A stretch of 64,000 bases of DNA from Haemophilus parainfluenzae ATCC 33392. Lineage in GTDB: Bacteria > Pseudomonadota > Gammaproteobacteria > Enterobacterales > Pasteurellaceae. Both the position numbers and the translations under genes were made by a program. Position 1 is the stretch's first letter; each line of letters begins with the position of its first letter. Under the pieces are notes generated by a model, which saw nothing but the letters and a program-made list of their open reading frames with translations, searched no databases and was not told where the DNA came from. Positions 1 to 8,902 of this stretch are shown here, piece after piece. The DNA lies in the NCBI RefSeq assembly GCF_031191205.1, contig NZ_CP133470.1, positions 193,501 through 257,500 of the forward strand, given 5' to 3'.

Positions 1-899
1 TATCCAGCTATGCTAGCAGCCTTATCCATACCGTTAATAACCCTTCTGGCATTCAGGTAGTCAGCACTATCTTCTGAAATATAACTTGATATTTTTTCGT
101 TGTAAACATTCCTGTTTCCATTCCATATATCATTATTTTAGTTGCATTCTTTTGATCTAAAGCTAATTCTGGGTTATTAACAAGATCTTTTTTTAGGTAT
201 TCCCCTGATTTCCTATAATTTTTCTTCCATGTAGTAACAGTACCTCGCCGCTTTCACCTATTTGGTTATACTTGCCCATTAAGCCAAGCTCTTCACTCGC
301 TTTAATCTCAATAGGTTTATCCAGCTTTACTTCAACATCAGCTTGGGTATCTACCTTATGCTTGCTTAGCAGTGGAAGGCCTTTGATTGGTCCACTTTGC
401 ATCTCTTCATAAGACTGATGAAAAATATGCCAATGCTCACCAGACTTAGGTTTATGCTCAATCGTTTTATTATCCTTTGTTTCTCTATACCAAAGTAATT
501 CATCAAATTTATCTTGAATCTGCGTATGTCGTCTGACCCCAATCGTCACGCCATTCTTCAACTCCACACGTGGATTAAGTGACTGATTTTTTGCATCTCG
601 GATAACTATCTTATTATCTGATGATTTAGTACTCCCTACAATCTCTTCTATTCCACTTTTGTAATCGCTTAATTTGGCTGTATGACGGTAAAGCGAATAA
701 AACGTCAGCACATTGTCTTTCGGATAAGCTACTTCATGCTTCAGTAAAAAAAGCCCGTAGAATATACCGCACTTTCTTTTGATGATTCAGATTCATTATC
801 GGATTTATATTCACTATCCACTTTATAAGCTATCAGTTTGCCATCAGCTATCGCACAAATCTTGTTATTCTCAAATTCACTGCTCGGAAATTTTGATGC
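1..899 (-). pseudogene. Remnant of a T6SS effector, conserved N-terminal region fused to a broken GH19-like domain
   Basis: Reading right to left, this repeats the conserved N-terminal region of the 805-residue effector at 12627-15044 (its residues about 68-285). The gene is broken in three ways. The homopolymer at 746-752 has 7 bases where two sister copies have 8, shifting the frame. Near 243-249 the conserved region is joined out of frame to a C-terminal segment that reads, in the shifted frame, like the end of a GH19/phage-endolysin domain (LVNNPELALD, then NARRVINGMDKA). Within that segment a run of 6 A needs 7 to stay in frame. The longest open piece is 193-711. There is no start codon or ribosome binding site. 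The 5' end is replaced by a vgrG scrap and the 3' end runs off the window. It is probably a decayed or silent cassette. The repeat relationship is certain; the GH19 assignment of the tail is moderately sure. Confidence 0.75.
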
Positions 900-973
900 C
901 TGTGAATGATGTTGATGTTCGAGGTTGTAATTCGGATTTAAAAAGGTGTAATCTCGTAAGGTTTGGCGGGTTG
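895..973 (-). pseudogene. 79-bp vgrG fragment fused in frame to the effector remnant
   Basis: These bases match 16417-16495 inside the intact vgrG almost exactly. Read on the minus strand they give a vgrG piece (LRDYTFLNPNYN, then HQHHSQAS) that runs directly, in frame, into the effector sequence FPSSEFEN. The junction lies in a short stretch alike in both parents (GATGCC). A stop codon lies just upstream and there is no start, so it is not a working gene. It marks a past illegitimate recombination between vgrG and the effector gene. Confidence 0.8.
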
Positions 974-1001
974 ATGATTAGTTTTTAAAAGAACAAAAAA
1001 T

Positions 1002-1025
1002 AACCGCACAGTATAAAGTGCGGTT
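1002..1025 (-). terminator. Terminator made of an inverted uptake-signal pair
   Basis: AACCGCAC and GTGCGGTT flank a short loop. On the minus strand the hairpin is followed by a run of T (complement of the A run at 994-1000). It lies just downstream of the immunity gene ending at 1036. Closely similar hairpins follow two other SH3-type immunity genes, at 4797-4821 and 11645-11668. Confidence 0.75.
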
Positions 1026-1035
1026 AATAAATCAT

Positions 1036-1656
1036 TTAATTTAGATCGAGAGAATCAGCTTTGATCCACATATTGATTTCTTTTTTTCCTTTGTAGTTAA
1101 TGAAATACCATCTAGTTCCATCAGAATCAAACGCAGTTTTAATAATTTTTACTCTATCTCCCTTAATTAGATACATGCTTGTCTTTTTTCTATTTAAATC
1201 ATATAAATAACTTTTCCTTAAAACAAGATAAAAGCATTCGTTAACGCTATTTGAATAAAAATAATCACATACTCTATCTCTTATACTACCTTCTGTTTCT
1301 AAGTACCTTGTACTCTCTTTAACAACATATACTGAATTCTCATCAATATGGTAATAATAGTTAAGTTCTTGCCCTCCTGAACCACTGAAGACTAATCTCA
1401 TAACAAAAAGATCTTTTTCTTTTGATATATTATTCAAGGAATAAATTCCATCAGATAGAATATTTTCTTTCTTAAACAAGATATTATTTTTAGTTTTATT
1501 TGATACAATAAATTCTCCATCATCACTAACTGATAACTCTATATCATTATTATTTATTTTAAAATTATATCTAACATCAGATAATGCAGGAGAACACATT
1601 CCAAAGATAAAAGTAAAAAATAATACAAGACTACTTTTTATTTTTACATAATTCAT
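1036..1656 (-). CDS. Secreted immunity protein with C-terminal SH3-like domain
   Basis: A 206-residue protein with a typical signal peptide (lysine-rich start, hydrophobic core, cleavage near PALSD), so it is probably periplasmic. The last 55 or so residues form a bacterial SH3-like segment (MYLIKGDRVKI, WYFINYKGKK, WIKADS) also found at the end of the proteins at 4832-5584 and 11678-12652; the preceding part is unlike theirs. The start overlaps the end of the effector gene by 26 nt, the same overlap as in the 12627/12652 pair, pointing to translational coupling and an effector/immunity relationship. By position it should protect against the GH19-like effector at 1631-3478. The gene is very AT-rich. 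Immunity is inferred from context; the SH3-like tail is seen directly. Confidence 0.72.
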   Translation of the reverse strand: MNYVKIKSSLVLFFTFIFGMCSPALSDVRYNFKINNNDIELSVSDDGEFIVSNKTKNNILFKKENILSDGIYSLNNISKEKDLFVMRLVFSGSGGQELNYYYHIDENSVYVVKESTRYLETEGSIRDRVCDYFYSNSVNECFYLVLRKSYLYDLNRKKTSMYLIKGDRVKIIKTAFDSDGTRWYFINYKGKKEINMWIKADSLDLN

Positions 1657-3478
1657 ATTTCATAATCTCCTTTAACAAATTTCTGTATTTTATCCTATCA
1701 TCGAATCCATTTGCGCCACCGTTGATAAGCCAACTAATAGTATTTCCCCAATCATTATCTGCCAACACATTAAGATCTAAAACACCAAAAGTTCCCTGTA
1801 AATTTCCATAAGACACTATGGACTTATTACAATTAGCTCCTTCCATCTTAATACGCTCATGAATACTTTTAGGAGCACAATTAGGATATCTCCATACACC
1901 TGGCTTATTGTTAGAAAGAGTAGCTCCTTTTTTCCAAAACCATCCTCCAGATTCAAATGCATATGCAATGTTTGTCGCAACAATTGATGGATTATTAACT
2001 ATATTAGAATCGCCCATATCTGCGCTAAATTTTTCATAATTTTTCTTATGGGTTAAGTGTATAAGCCCCCGACCTCTATAAGGATCATATTTAGAAGTAT
2101 AAGGGCTAGTATATTCTTGCATAGACTGAAAATAGTGTGTTTCATGATATGCTTGAGCAAGAAAATGAATTTTCCTTAAACAGGTATTAATTTCGTATTT
2201 ATTCATTACCCTATTTAATTCTTTAACGGTTGCTTCATATGTTTTATCGCTAGGAGAAGCTCCACTAGAAATTGCTGGAATCCATAAATTAGTATGTTTA
2301 AGAACCCCTTTTCTAAGTTCTGTCACAATACTCTTAAATTCCTCAACCGTAAAATCCCGATGACAAAAGCAGGTCGAATAAGGCATTAACCACCCAATCA
2401 TCCCCAACGGATGCAGATAATACGCTTGCTTATCCGTATTAAATCCGTCCACCTCTAGCTTTATCGATAAATCAGCTATCCGTTTCTCTATTCTCTTCGC
2501 AATCTCTTCTTTTCCATTTGCACGATAAACACCACAGGTTTGACTAAAATCTGCCGCTCTGGTCTTCTTCCATTCGCTGTCATGTTTGGCAACGATTCCC
2601 GTCAATCTTCTTTGTTGCACCGGGCTTAATAATAAATCCTTCAGCTTACCTGCTTCACATGAGACCGCCGCGTTTTTATCCTTCTCTAAATCCAACTCGT
2701 CCATAATCAATTTGAACATCGGGTCCAATTCATTTTTCTGCTCAGTCGTTAAATCACTTTTCGGGTCTATGTTTTGATGAAGAGGATATTTGAATATACA
2801 AAGCCCATTTCCAGATTGATTAAAAATATTCACCCCAGGAAACAATAAGCCATGCGTTAAATGACTACTATCCACATAAATACCACCCTCTTGATGCTTG
2901 TGTGGCAAACTATACAGATAAGGTTGTACATTGTAATAATCCTTGCCCGTCTTATCCGTTTTCTTCTTCACTGTTTTTTTTGCCACATCTGATAACGGCA
3001 CCATGATTTCAACTTGGCTTTTCTCCAGCACCACCGCTTCATCATTCGCTATGCTATAAAGCTGACTGCCCCTTGCTACATACAGAAAATTGTCTTTCGG
3101 ATAAGCCACTTCATGCTTCAGTAAAAAAAAGCCCGTAGAATATACCGCACTTTCTTTTGATGATTCAGATTCATTATCGGATTTATATTCACTATCCACT
3201 TTATAAGCTACCAGTTTGCCATCGGCTATCGCACAAATCTTGTTATTCTCAAATTCACTACTCGGAAATTTTGATGCTCGTAAATGAATGCCTTGATGCC
3301 AAAGACCGCTATTATTAAATAAAAAGCGCGCACTTTCATCTCCTGCAAGATGATTAAAGTATTGTTGAGAGAGATTCGTGGTATTGCTTCTCGGTTTCAG
3401 TGGGTAAGCGACATGAGGTATTTTCGGGGTTTCTACCTTCTCTGTCTCGGGTGCTGCTTTCTTTTTTTGCTCTGACAT
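1631..3478 (-). CDS. T6SS effector with GH19-like peptidoglycan hydrolase domain, internally deleted form
   Basis: A 615-residue protein that begins like the full 805-residue effector (residues 1-130 match) but then jumps to what is residue 323 there. About 192 residues are missing in frame, between two copies of AAAGACAAT. This removes the second half of an M23-like domain. Residues about 131-364 match the rest of the shared region, ending in HPLGMIGWL. Residues 365-615 are its own C-terminal domain, GH19-like: LAQAYHETHYF with probable catalytic E446, followed by YRGRGLIHLTH. Such domains cleave chitin or peptidoglycan glycan strands; here the target is probably peptidoglycan. A truncated vgrG lies upstream, so the cassette has no intact vgrG of its own. 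It is followed by an overlapping immunity gene. Whether the deleted form is still secreted is unknown. Confidence 0.75.
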   Translation of the reverse strand: MSEQKKKAAPETEKVETPKIPHVAYPLKPRSNTTNLSQQYFNHLAGDESARFLFNNSGLWHQGIHLRASKFPSSEFENNKICAIADGKLVAYKVDSEYKSDNESESSKESAVYSTGFFLLKHEVAYPKDNFLYVARGSQLYSIANDEAVVLEKSQVEIMVPLSDVAKKTVKKKTDKTGKDYYNVQPYLYSLPHKHQEGGIYVDSSHLTHGLLFPGVNIFNQSGNGLCIFKYPLHQNIDPKSDLTTEQKNELDPMFKLIMDELDLEKDKNAAVSCEAGKLKDLLLSPVQQRRLTGIVAKHDSEWKKTRAADFSQTCGVYRANGKEEIAKRIEKRIADLSIKLEVDGFNTDKQAYYLHPLGMIGWLMPYSTCFCHRDFTVEEFKSIVTELRKGVLKHTNLWIPAISSGASPSDKTYEATVKELNRVMNKYEINTCLRKIHFLAQAYHETHYFQSMQEYTSPYTSKYDPYRGRGLIHLTHKKNYEKFSADMGDSNIVNNPSIVATNIAYAFESGGWFWKKGATLSNNKPGVWRYPNCAPKSIHERIKMEGANCNKSIVSYGNLQGTFGVLDLNVLADNDWGNTISWLINGGANGFDDRIKYRNLLKEIMKYELCKNKK

Positions 3479-3518
3479 AATGAAAACTTCCTTTATTCTT
3501 CTTATTGTTTGTAATGAA

Positions 3519-4748
3519 CTATGAAATAATTAAATCTTGAATATCTACCGGTTGTGAGCCATTAGGCTGGGTTTCAAACGGACTTACCCCATCAGCCGCT
3601 CCCGCATCTTCCGTAAGTGGTCCCTCAACATACACATTCCCAATCAGCGTAATCCCTTCTTGGTTTAACACAATTTCACCGGCAGGGCCTTGAATATGAA
3701 CTTCGTCATAACCTTCTAAATCAAACAGTTCACAAACTTGTTCAAAAAGCTCACCCGCAACCCAGCTGCCATTTTGGGCAATTTCAATAGTTAAATCTTG
3801 TCCGACTTTGATGAGGCTATCAGCATGAACGTTGACTCGACGGTTATTATTCACATTCAGAATATCGTCTTTTTCTATTTTCGTGATTCGATTACGTCCA
3901 ATACTGCGTATTTGGTCTCGATTGATAGTCAAGTCTTCATCTTGTCCAACCGTTTCCATTCGGTCATTGCCTATATGGATTGTTTCATTGCGGCCCACTT
4001 GCTCTGTGCGGTCATGCCCCACTTGGGTGGTTTCATCATGTTTCACAATATGATTAAGGTCTTTCTCTGCATGAATAAAGACTTCTTCACGTCCCATTTC
4101 ATCTTCAAAACGCAATTCGTTAAAACCATTGCCTTTATGGGTTTTGGATTTAATCGTCATGCGAGTTTTATGTTTGGGAAGCTCGTAAGGGGGCTCGGTG
4201 GTACTGTGATAGGTACGCCCTACCACAATCGGTTGGTCCGGATCGCCATTTAGGAATTTCACCAACACTTCATGGCCAACTCGCGGAATCATCATATTAC
4301 CGTATTGTGCGCCCGCCCAACCTTGCACCACCCGTACCCAACAAGAGCTATGCTCATCAAAGTTGCCTAATCTATCCCAAGGAAATTGTAGTTTGACTCT
4401 TCCCCATTCATCACAATAGATTTCTTCACCTTCAGGGCCTGTAACATGGGCAACTTGTGTACCACGAATAATCGGGCGAGGTTTTAATGGACTGCGCCAA
4501 GGTTTGTTGTGTGGAATCAGGAAAAGTGTGTTTTCATAGCGGTTGCCTTCTTCTCCCGCTTCTTCATCTAAGCTACCTGTTTGTTTACCAAAATGCTCTA
4601 CTCGCACCACTAGCCAATCTTGATTGAAGGCTGAATTGGCATGCCCTTCTAAAGTAAAACCATAACCAGGTACGACACGCATATCATCGCCCGCTGCATT
4701 CGCCGTTTCAGAAACTGCTAGTTCTGATTCTAAACGATAAAGGCTGGA
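3519..4748 (-). pseudogene. 5'-truncated vgrG (OB-fold, needle and tail only)
   Basis: Nearly identical to residues about 281-689 of the intact VgrG at 15081-17150, including the OB-fold segment, the repeated VG-x-D/N needle strands and the tail ending in DIQDLIIS. Homology stops near 4746-4750, where the sequence switches to a short spacer and then to the terminator behind the next immunity gene. The N-terminal gp27-like half is absent. The first internal ATG (4682) has no convincing ribosome binding site and would give 387 residues lacking the trimer base. It is most likely a cassette fragment and recombination donor rather than a working spike. The near identity with the intact copy implies recent duplication or gene conversion. 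Confidence 0.82.
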
Positions 4749-4796
4749 AGGCAGGTTTGGAGAGGTGATTATTAGTTTTTAAAAGAACAAAAAAAT

Positions 4797-4821
4797 AACC
4801 GCACATTATAAATGTGCGGTT
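4797..4821 (-). terminator. Terminator made of an inverted uptake-signal-like pair
   Basis: AACCGCACAT pairs perfectly with ATGTGCGGTT across a short loop, with a T run after it on the minus strand (A run at 4789-4795). It lies 11 nt beyond the stop of the SH3 immunity gene ending at 4832. Confidence 0.75.
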
Positions 4822-4831
4822 AACAAATCAT

Positions 4832-5584
4832 TTAGTTTAAATCAACTGAATCAGCTTTGATCCATATGTTGATTTTTTTCTTTCCTTTGTAATTAATGAA
4901 ATACCAACTCTGTCCATCAAGAGAACTTTTTTCATCTAAAATATTAACTTTATCACCTTTAACTAAATACATATTACTTCTTTTATTTAAATCGTAATAA
5001 AGATATGACTTTTCTCTTATACTTGGTAATATTTCATTCTGATTGTAGTAAACACCCACCGAGCTCACCTTCCCATTTGATGAATATAACTTTCTAAGTT
5101 CATAATTATTTCTAATAATATATTTTTCCTCACATAAATAGCCAGTTGATTGAAAACAATATATTTTCTCTTTTATAGAGTATCCATCCTTGTAGTATAT
5201 TTTTATTTTTTTATTATCCAGAAGCTCATAACTTTTCACTTCTGGAAATAAAGGATGCATTTCTAATTTATCACATTTTAATTTCAATACTGCATACTCA
5301 ACATCATGAGAAGGATCATTATCAACTCTTAAAATAATTTCTTTCTCTCCATCAAAATCTAAGTCAGAATATTCTACATTATTTATATTGTGATCTACTT
5401 CAAGAGCTTCATAGAAAAATAATACTTTATCATTATGATAAATTTTAAATTTAGAAAAATCACCATCAGAAGTAGAGTTATCATCTAGACGAACAGATAT
5501 ATCATTAATAGTAAAACAACTCTTTGCCTGAATAAAAAATGGATAAGAAATCAATATAACACCTAATAATATATTTTTTATCAT
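4832..5584 (-). CDS. Orphan secreted immunity protein with C-terminal SH3-like domain
   Basis: A 250-residue protein with an N-terminal signal peptide (IKNILLGVILISYPFFIQA, cleavage after QAK or nearby). The middle contains an acidic segment SDLDFDGEKEIILRV, similar to a calcium-binding or FG-GAP-like loop also seen in the 324-residue immunity protein. The end is the shared SH3-like block (MYLVKGDKVNIL, WYFINYKGKK, WIKADSVDLN). It starts 1 nt after the LprI-like gene and is probably co-transcribed with it. No effector C-terminal domain precedes the pair, so it appears to be an orphan immunity gene. Its target is unknown. Confidence 0.68.
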   Translation of the reverse strand: MIKNILLGVILISYPFFIQAKSCFTINDISVRLDDNSTSDGDFSKFKIYHNDKVLFFYEALEVDHNINNVEYSDLDFDGEKEIILRVDNDPSHDVEYAVLKLKCDKLEMHPLFPEVKSYELLDNKKIKIYYKDGYSIKEKIYCFQSTGYLCEEKYIIRNNYELRKLYSSNGKVSSVGVYYNQNEILPSIREKSYLYYDLNKRSNMYLVKGDKVNILDEKSSLDGQSWYFINYKGKKKINIWIKADSVDLN

Positions 5585-5585
5585 A

Positions 5586-5933
5586 TTACTTTATATCATT
5601 AATCATCTTATTAATCTGCTTTATTCTTATATTATAATAATCTTCTAAACATTCATAATAAACAATTATATATCCATCCCCTTGAGTAAAAGACATTGGC
5701 GAGTTCATAAACTTACAGTCTTCTTTTATAAATTTATTCCATAACATCTGAGACTCTTTAAAAGAATCTACTACAAGCTTATTTTCATCCACTCTAACTA
5801 ACTCTTGGAATGATTTATTTAACTCTTTTTTATATTCTTCAATATTATTTTTATGACATTCTATATCATCACAATTTTTATTAGCTGCAGTTAATAAAAT
5901 TATAGAACAAAGAGCTATTAAAAATTTTTTCAT
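5586..5933 (-). CDS. LprI-like (DUF1311-type) secreted lysozyme inhibitor, probable orphan immunity protein
   Basis: A 115-residue protein with a short signal peptide (KKFLIALCSIILLTAA). The mature part has four cysteines (21, 26, 73, 95) and the Q-x2-W-x2-F pattern (residues 62-68) followed by a Cys, typical of the LprI/DUF1311 family whose members inhibit lysozymes. That fits a periplasmic guard against a muramidase effector. The ribosome binding site AGGAGG sits close to the ATG. Directly upstream is only a 90-bp scrap of effector N-terminal sequence, so the cognate toxin domain has been lost. Family call from the motif is moderately strong; the immunity role is inferred from the neighbourhood. 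Confidence 0.7.
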   Translation of the reverse strand: MKKFLIALCSIILLTAANKNCDDIECHKNNIEEYKKELNKSFQELVRVDENKLVVDSFKESQMLWNKFIKEDCKFMNSPMSFTQGDGYIIVYYECLEDYYNIRIKQINKMINDIK

Positions 5934-5952
5934 AAATCCTCCTAATTGTATA

Positions 5953-6043
5953 ATTCTTCTTCACGGTCTGCTTCGCCACATCCCCTAACGGCACCATGAT
6001 TTCAACTTGGGTTTGTGATAATTCAAATGCTTCGTCGTTCTAA
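5953..6043 (-). pseudogene. 90-bp scrap of the effector conserved region
   Basis: Matches the part of the effector genes that encodes VEIMVPLADVAKQTVKK (compare 8107-8190). Reading the minus strand gives QVEIMVPLGDVAKQTVKKN and then runs straight into the ribosome binding site of the LprI-like gene. It shows that an effector once preceded the orphan immunity pair and was deleted. Confidence 0.75.
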
Positions 6044-6109
6044 TCTCTATCTGCTTATCTAAATAGATAGATTTATATTTAAAAAGTTTTCAGTCTATGA
6101 AATCAATAA

Positions 6110-6168
6110 AAAAGTGCGGTCTATTTTCACATTATTTTATAAACACTGAAAAAATTAACCGCACTTTT
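6110..6168 (-). terminator. Long hairpin with inverted uptake signals
   Basis: AAAAGTGCGGT and ACCGCACTTTT lie about 37 nt apart as an inverted pair between the immunity gene ending at 6192 and the orphan immunity operon. The loop is long, but the stem is perfect and flanked by A/T runs on both sides. Confidence 0.55.
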
Positions 6169-6191
6169 TATAAAACACCATCTAAATAAGA

Positions 6192-6869
6192 CTAATTTGT
6201 TGGTTTTTGACAATTCAATTGGGCTACCTTATCATCATGATTAAATCGATATTTTTCTTCAAATTTTCCATCTTTATCAGGTTGAGCAATCACAAATTGA
6301 TCGCCATCGTTATACCATATCCCTTTTTCATCAGAACTACCAATAATAGCATCACAAGAATTTCCTAAATAGATAACACTGGTTGCACCAAAAGAATTAA
6401 TCACGACACCATTCCTATTTTCTTTGCTTTCAAGTGATTCATAAACACTAGGTTGAAAATCAAAGTCTCCACTAAACTCATCTGAAAGCTTTTGTTTTAT
6501 GATGTAACATAGCTTTCTTATTGCAACATCCCTACTTTTTTCTTTACCTATAATATTATTCAGTCTATTTTTTAAACCATCATTAAATGTAATACGATCT
6601 CCGACCTCTGAGCGTGTAGCATTTTCATAAGCGTATACTTCCCCTTGAGATATCAACAATACTCCGTTTTTTAGCTCATCACTATCACATACAATTTTAT
6701 TAATAGGTGATAAATTATTACAGTCGGCAATTGAATGAACATCACCATAAGACTCACTAAGAAATTTTATTTGTTCTGAGATTTTGTTATTCTCATCATC
6801 ATTAAAACATGACATGGAATAAGCACTAGAAGCAAAAGTAAAAAATATAATGAATAACAAATTTTTCAT
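6192..6869 (-). CDS. Secreted immunity protein of the lysozyme-type cassette
   Basis: A 225-residue protein with a clear signal peptide (LLFIIFFTFASSAYS, then MSCF). The mature part has several cysteines and no domain that I recognise; it lacks the SH3-like tail of three of its neighbours. It begins 1 nt after the stop of the effector at 6871-8796, and that tight coupling is the main reason for calling it the cognate periplasmic immunity protein. Family unknown. Confidence 0.62.
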   Translation of the reverse strand: MKNLLFIIFFTFASSAYSMSCFNDDENNKISEQIKFLSESYGDVHSIADCNNLSPINKIVCDSDELKNGVLLISQGEVYAYENATRSEVGDRITFNDGLKNRLNNIIGKEKSRDVAIRKLCYIIKQKLSDEFSGDFDFQPSVYESLESKENRNGVVINSFGATSVIYLGNSCDAIIGSSDEKGIWYNDGDQFVIAQPDKDGKFEEKYRFNHDDKVAQLNCQKPTN

Positions 6870-6870
6870 A

Positions 6871-8796
6871 TCATCCTCTTATTTTTGAAAGTGAAATCTC
6901 TCTAACGGCGTCATACCCACCAGCAGCATTAATCATTTTTTTAGTATCATTTAATGCTTTAATAGTTATATCGGCTGAATAATGGGCCTTATTTCCTGGT
7001 TTATCATCGTAATAAGTCTCTAATCCACCATCAGATACTTTACCAGTCTTTGTGGACTCTCCTTTAGGAACTCCCGCTGAAGCCCATTCTCTAGATATAG
7101 CATAAGCAGCTTTATCCACTCCTACTTTTCCACGAAAAAATGATGCAACCTTACTTACTTTTTCTTCCCAAAAGAACATCGGCATCAACCGTTGAAACTC
7201 TTCATCAAATAACTGAATGTCCCTATTAATAGATTTATATTTACTAAGCCATGAAAGAAAAAGCTCTAAAGTATCTGGAATAATTTGAACAATTCCTACA
7301 GCAAATAAATGTAGCCCTTCAGGCCCAATTCTAGTTTTTTGCGCATTTCTTATTTCTGTTATTGTCATTTTCGAAATATGATATTGCGCTGTTGGAGTAA
7401 AATGGCTTTCGCGAGGCTTACCATGTTTATTAGTAATATTATAGGCATTAAAAGAACCCTTAGATTCTTTCGATAAAATCAACTTAACTAACGGCGTTTC
7501 AAACCAATCAAACTCTCCAACGGAAACAGCCAACCACCCAATCATCCCCAACGGATGCAGATAATACGCTTGCTTATCCGTATTAAATCCGTCCACCTCT
7601 AGCTTTATCGATAAATCAGCTATCCGTTTCTCTATTCTCTTAGCGGTATCTTCTTTTCCATTTGCTCGATAAACACCACAAGTTTGACTAAAATCTGCCG
7701 CCCTTGTCTTCTTCCATTCGCTGTCATGTTTGACAACAATTCCCGTCAATCTTCTTTGTTGCACCGGGCTTAATAATAAATCCTTGAGTTTACCCGCTTC
7801 AAATGAGACCGCCGCGTTTTTATCCTTCTCTAAATCCAACTCATCCATAATAGATTTAAACATCGGGTCTAATTCATTTTTCTGCTCAGTCGTTAAATCA
7901 CTTTTCGGGTCTATGTTTTGATGAAGAGGATGTTTGAATATACAAAGCCCATTTCCAGATTGATTAAAAATATTCACACCAGGGAACAATAAACCATGTG
8001 TTAAATGGCTCTCATCCACATAAATTCCACCCTCTTTATTCTTTTGTGGCAAACTATAAAGATACGGTTGTACGTTGTAATAATCCTTGCCCGTCTTATC
8101 CGTTTTCTTCTTCACGGTCTGCTTCGCTACATCCGCTAACGGCACCATGATTTCAACTTTGCTTTTCTCCAGTTCGACGACTTCGTCCTTTAGCACGCTG
8201 TAAAGCTGACTGCCTCTTGCTACATACAGAAAATTGTCTTTTATCCCTTTCTTTTCTCGGTCTTGTTTATAAGCTGCCTCTGCTTTAGCTTTAAATTGCT
8301 CAATATTGTCATAGGTAAACACTTCAAGATGCAATAGCTTCTCGCCACTTTCACCTATTTGGTTATACTCTCCCATTAAGCCAAGCTCTTCTCCTGCTTT
8401 AACTACAATCGGTTTGTTTAGTTTAACTTCAACATCAGCTTGCGTATCAATCTTATGCTTGCTTAGAAGAGGAAGACCTTTGATTTTCTCATTTTGCATC
8501 TCCTCATAAGACTGATTAAAAATACGCCAATGCTCACCAGACTTAGGTTTATGCTCAACCGTTTTATTGTCCTTGGTCTCTCTATACCAAAGTAATTCAT
8601 CAAACTTATCTTGCGTCTGCGTATGTCGTTTGACTCCAATCGTTACGCCATTCTTCAACTCCACTCGTGGATTAAGCGGCTGATTTTGTGCATCTCGGAT
8701 AACAATCTTATTATCTGCCGACTTGGTGATACCAACAAGCTCTTCTATTCCACTATTAACTTTGCAAGTAATCAACCTATTATGTTCTATATCCAT
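6871..8796 (-). pseudogene. 5'-truncated T6SS effector with lysozyme/transglycosylase-like C-terminal domain
   Basis: The open frame is 641 codons, but homology to the sister effectors begins only at about codon 15 (SGIEELVG, residue 149 of the full protein). The first 148 residues and any vgrG are missing; the break is near 8755. The frame then follows the shared region without interruption to HPLGMIGWL (about codon 422). Codons 423-641 encode a distinct domain with ILSKESKGSFNAYN (candidate catalytic E444) and LFAVGIVQIIPDTL, a pattern seen in phage-type muramidases and lytic transglycosylases. The ATG at 8796 lacks a good ribosome binding site. It is probably a silent cassette whose toxin domain is intact, followed directly by its immunity gene. 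The lysozyme-like assignment is moderately sure. Confidence 0.7.
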
Positions 8797-8844
8797 TCTA
8801 AATATTCTTTTTAAGTCATAGTAACTTTAAGGAGTATTAACAAG

Positions 8845-8874
8845 AAAAGCACTGATAAATTTACCAGTGCTTTT
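8845..8874 (-). terminator. Rho-independent terminator
   Basis: AAAAGCACTG and CAGTGCTTTT form a 10-bp stem over a 10-nt loop, 29 nt past the stop of the immunity gene at 8903. This one is not built from the uptake signal. Confidence 0.8.
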
Positions 8875-8902
8875 AAAATAAATTAATATAACTTCTTTTT
8901 TA

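Noticed and set aside
2586..2777. Plus-strand frame of 63 codons, repeated at 7730, 10849 and 13576
   Set aside because: It lies antisense to the conserved part of the effector genes. It recurs only because the effector sequence recurs. No start signal or family match.
3798..4253. Plus-strand frame of 151 codons, repeated at 15360-15815
   Set aside because: Antisense shadow of the repetitive vgrG needle; the translation is low in complexity and has no ribosome binding site.
3519..4682. Independent 387-residue VgrG starting at the ATG at 4682
   Set aside because: Homology to the intact vgrG continues upstream of this ATG without a break until about 4748, so the ATG is internal and the gene is truncated.
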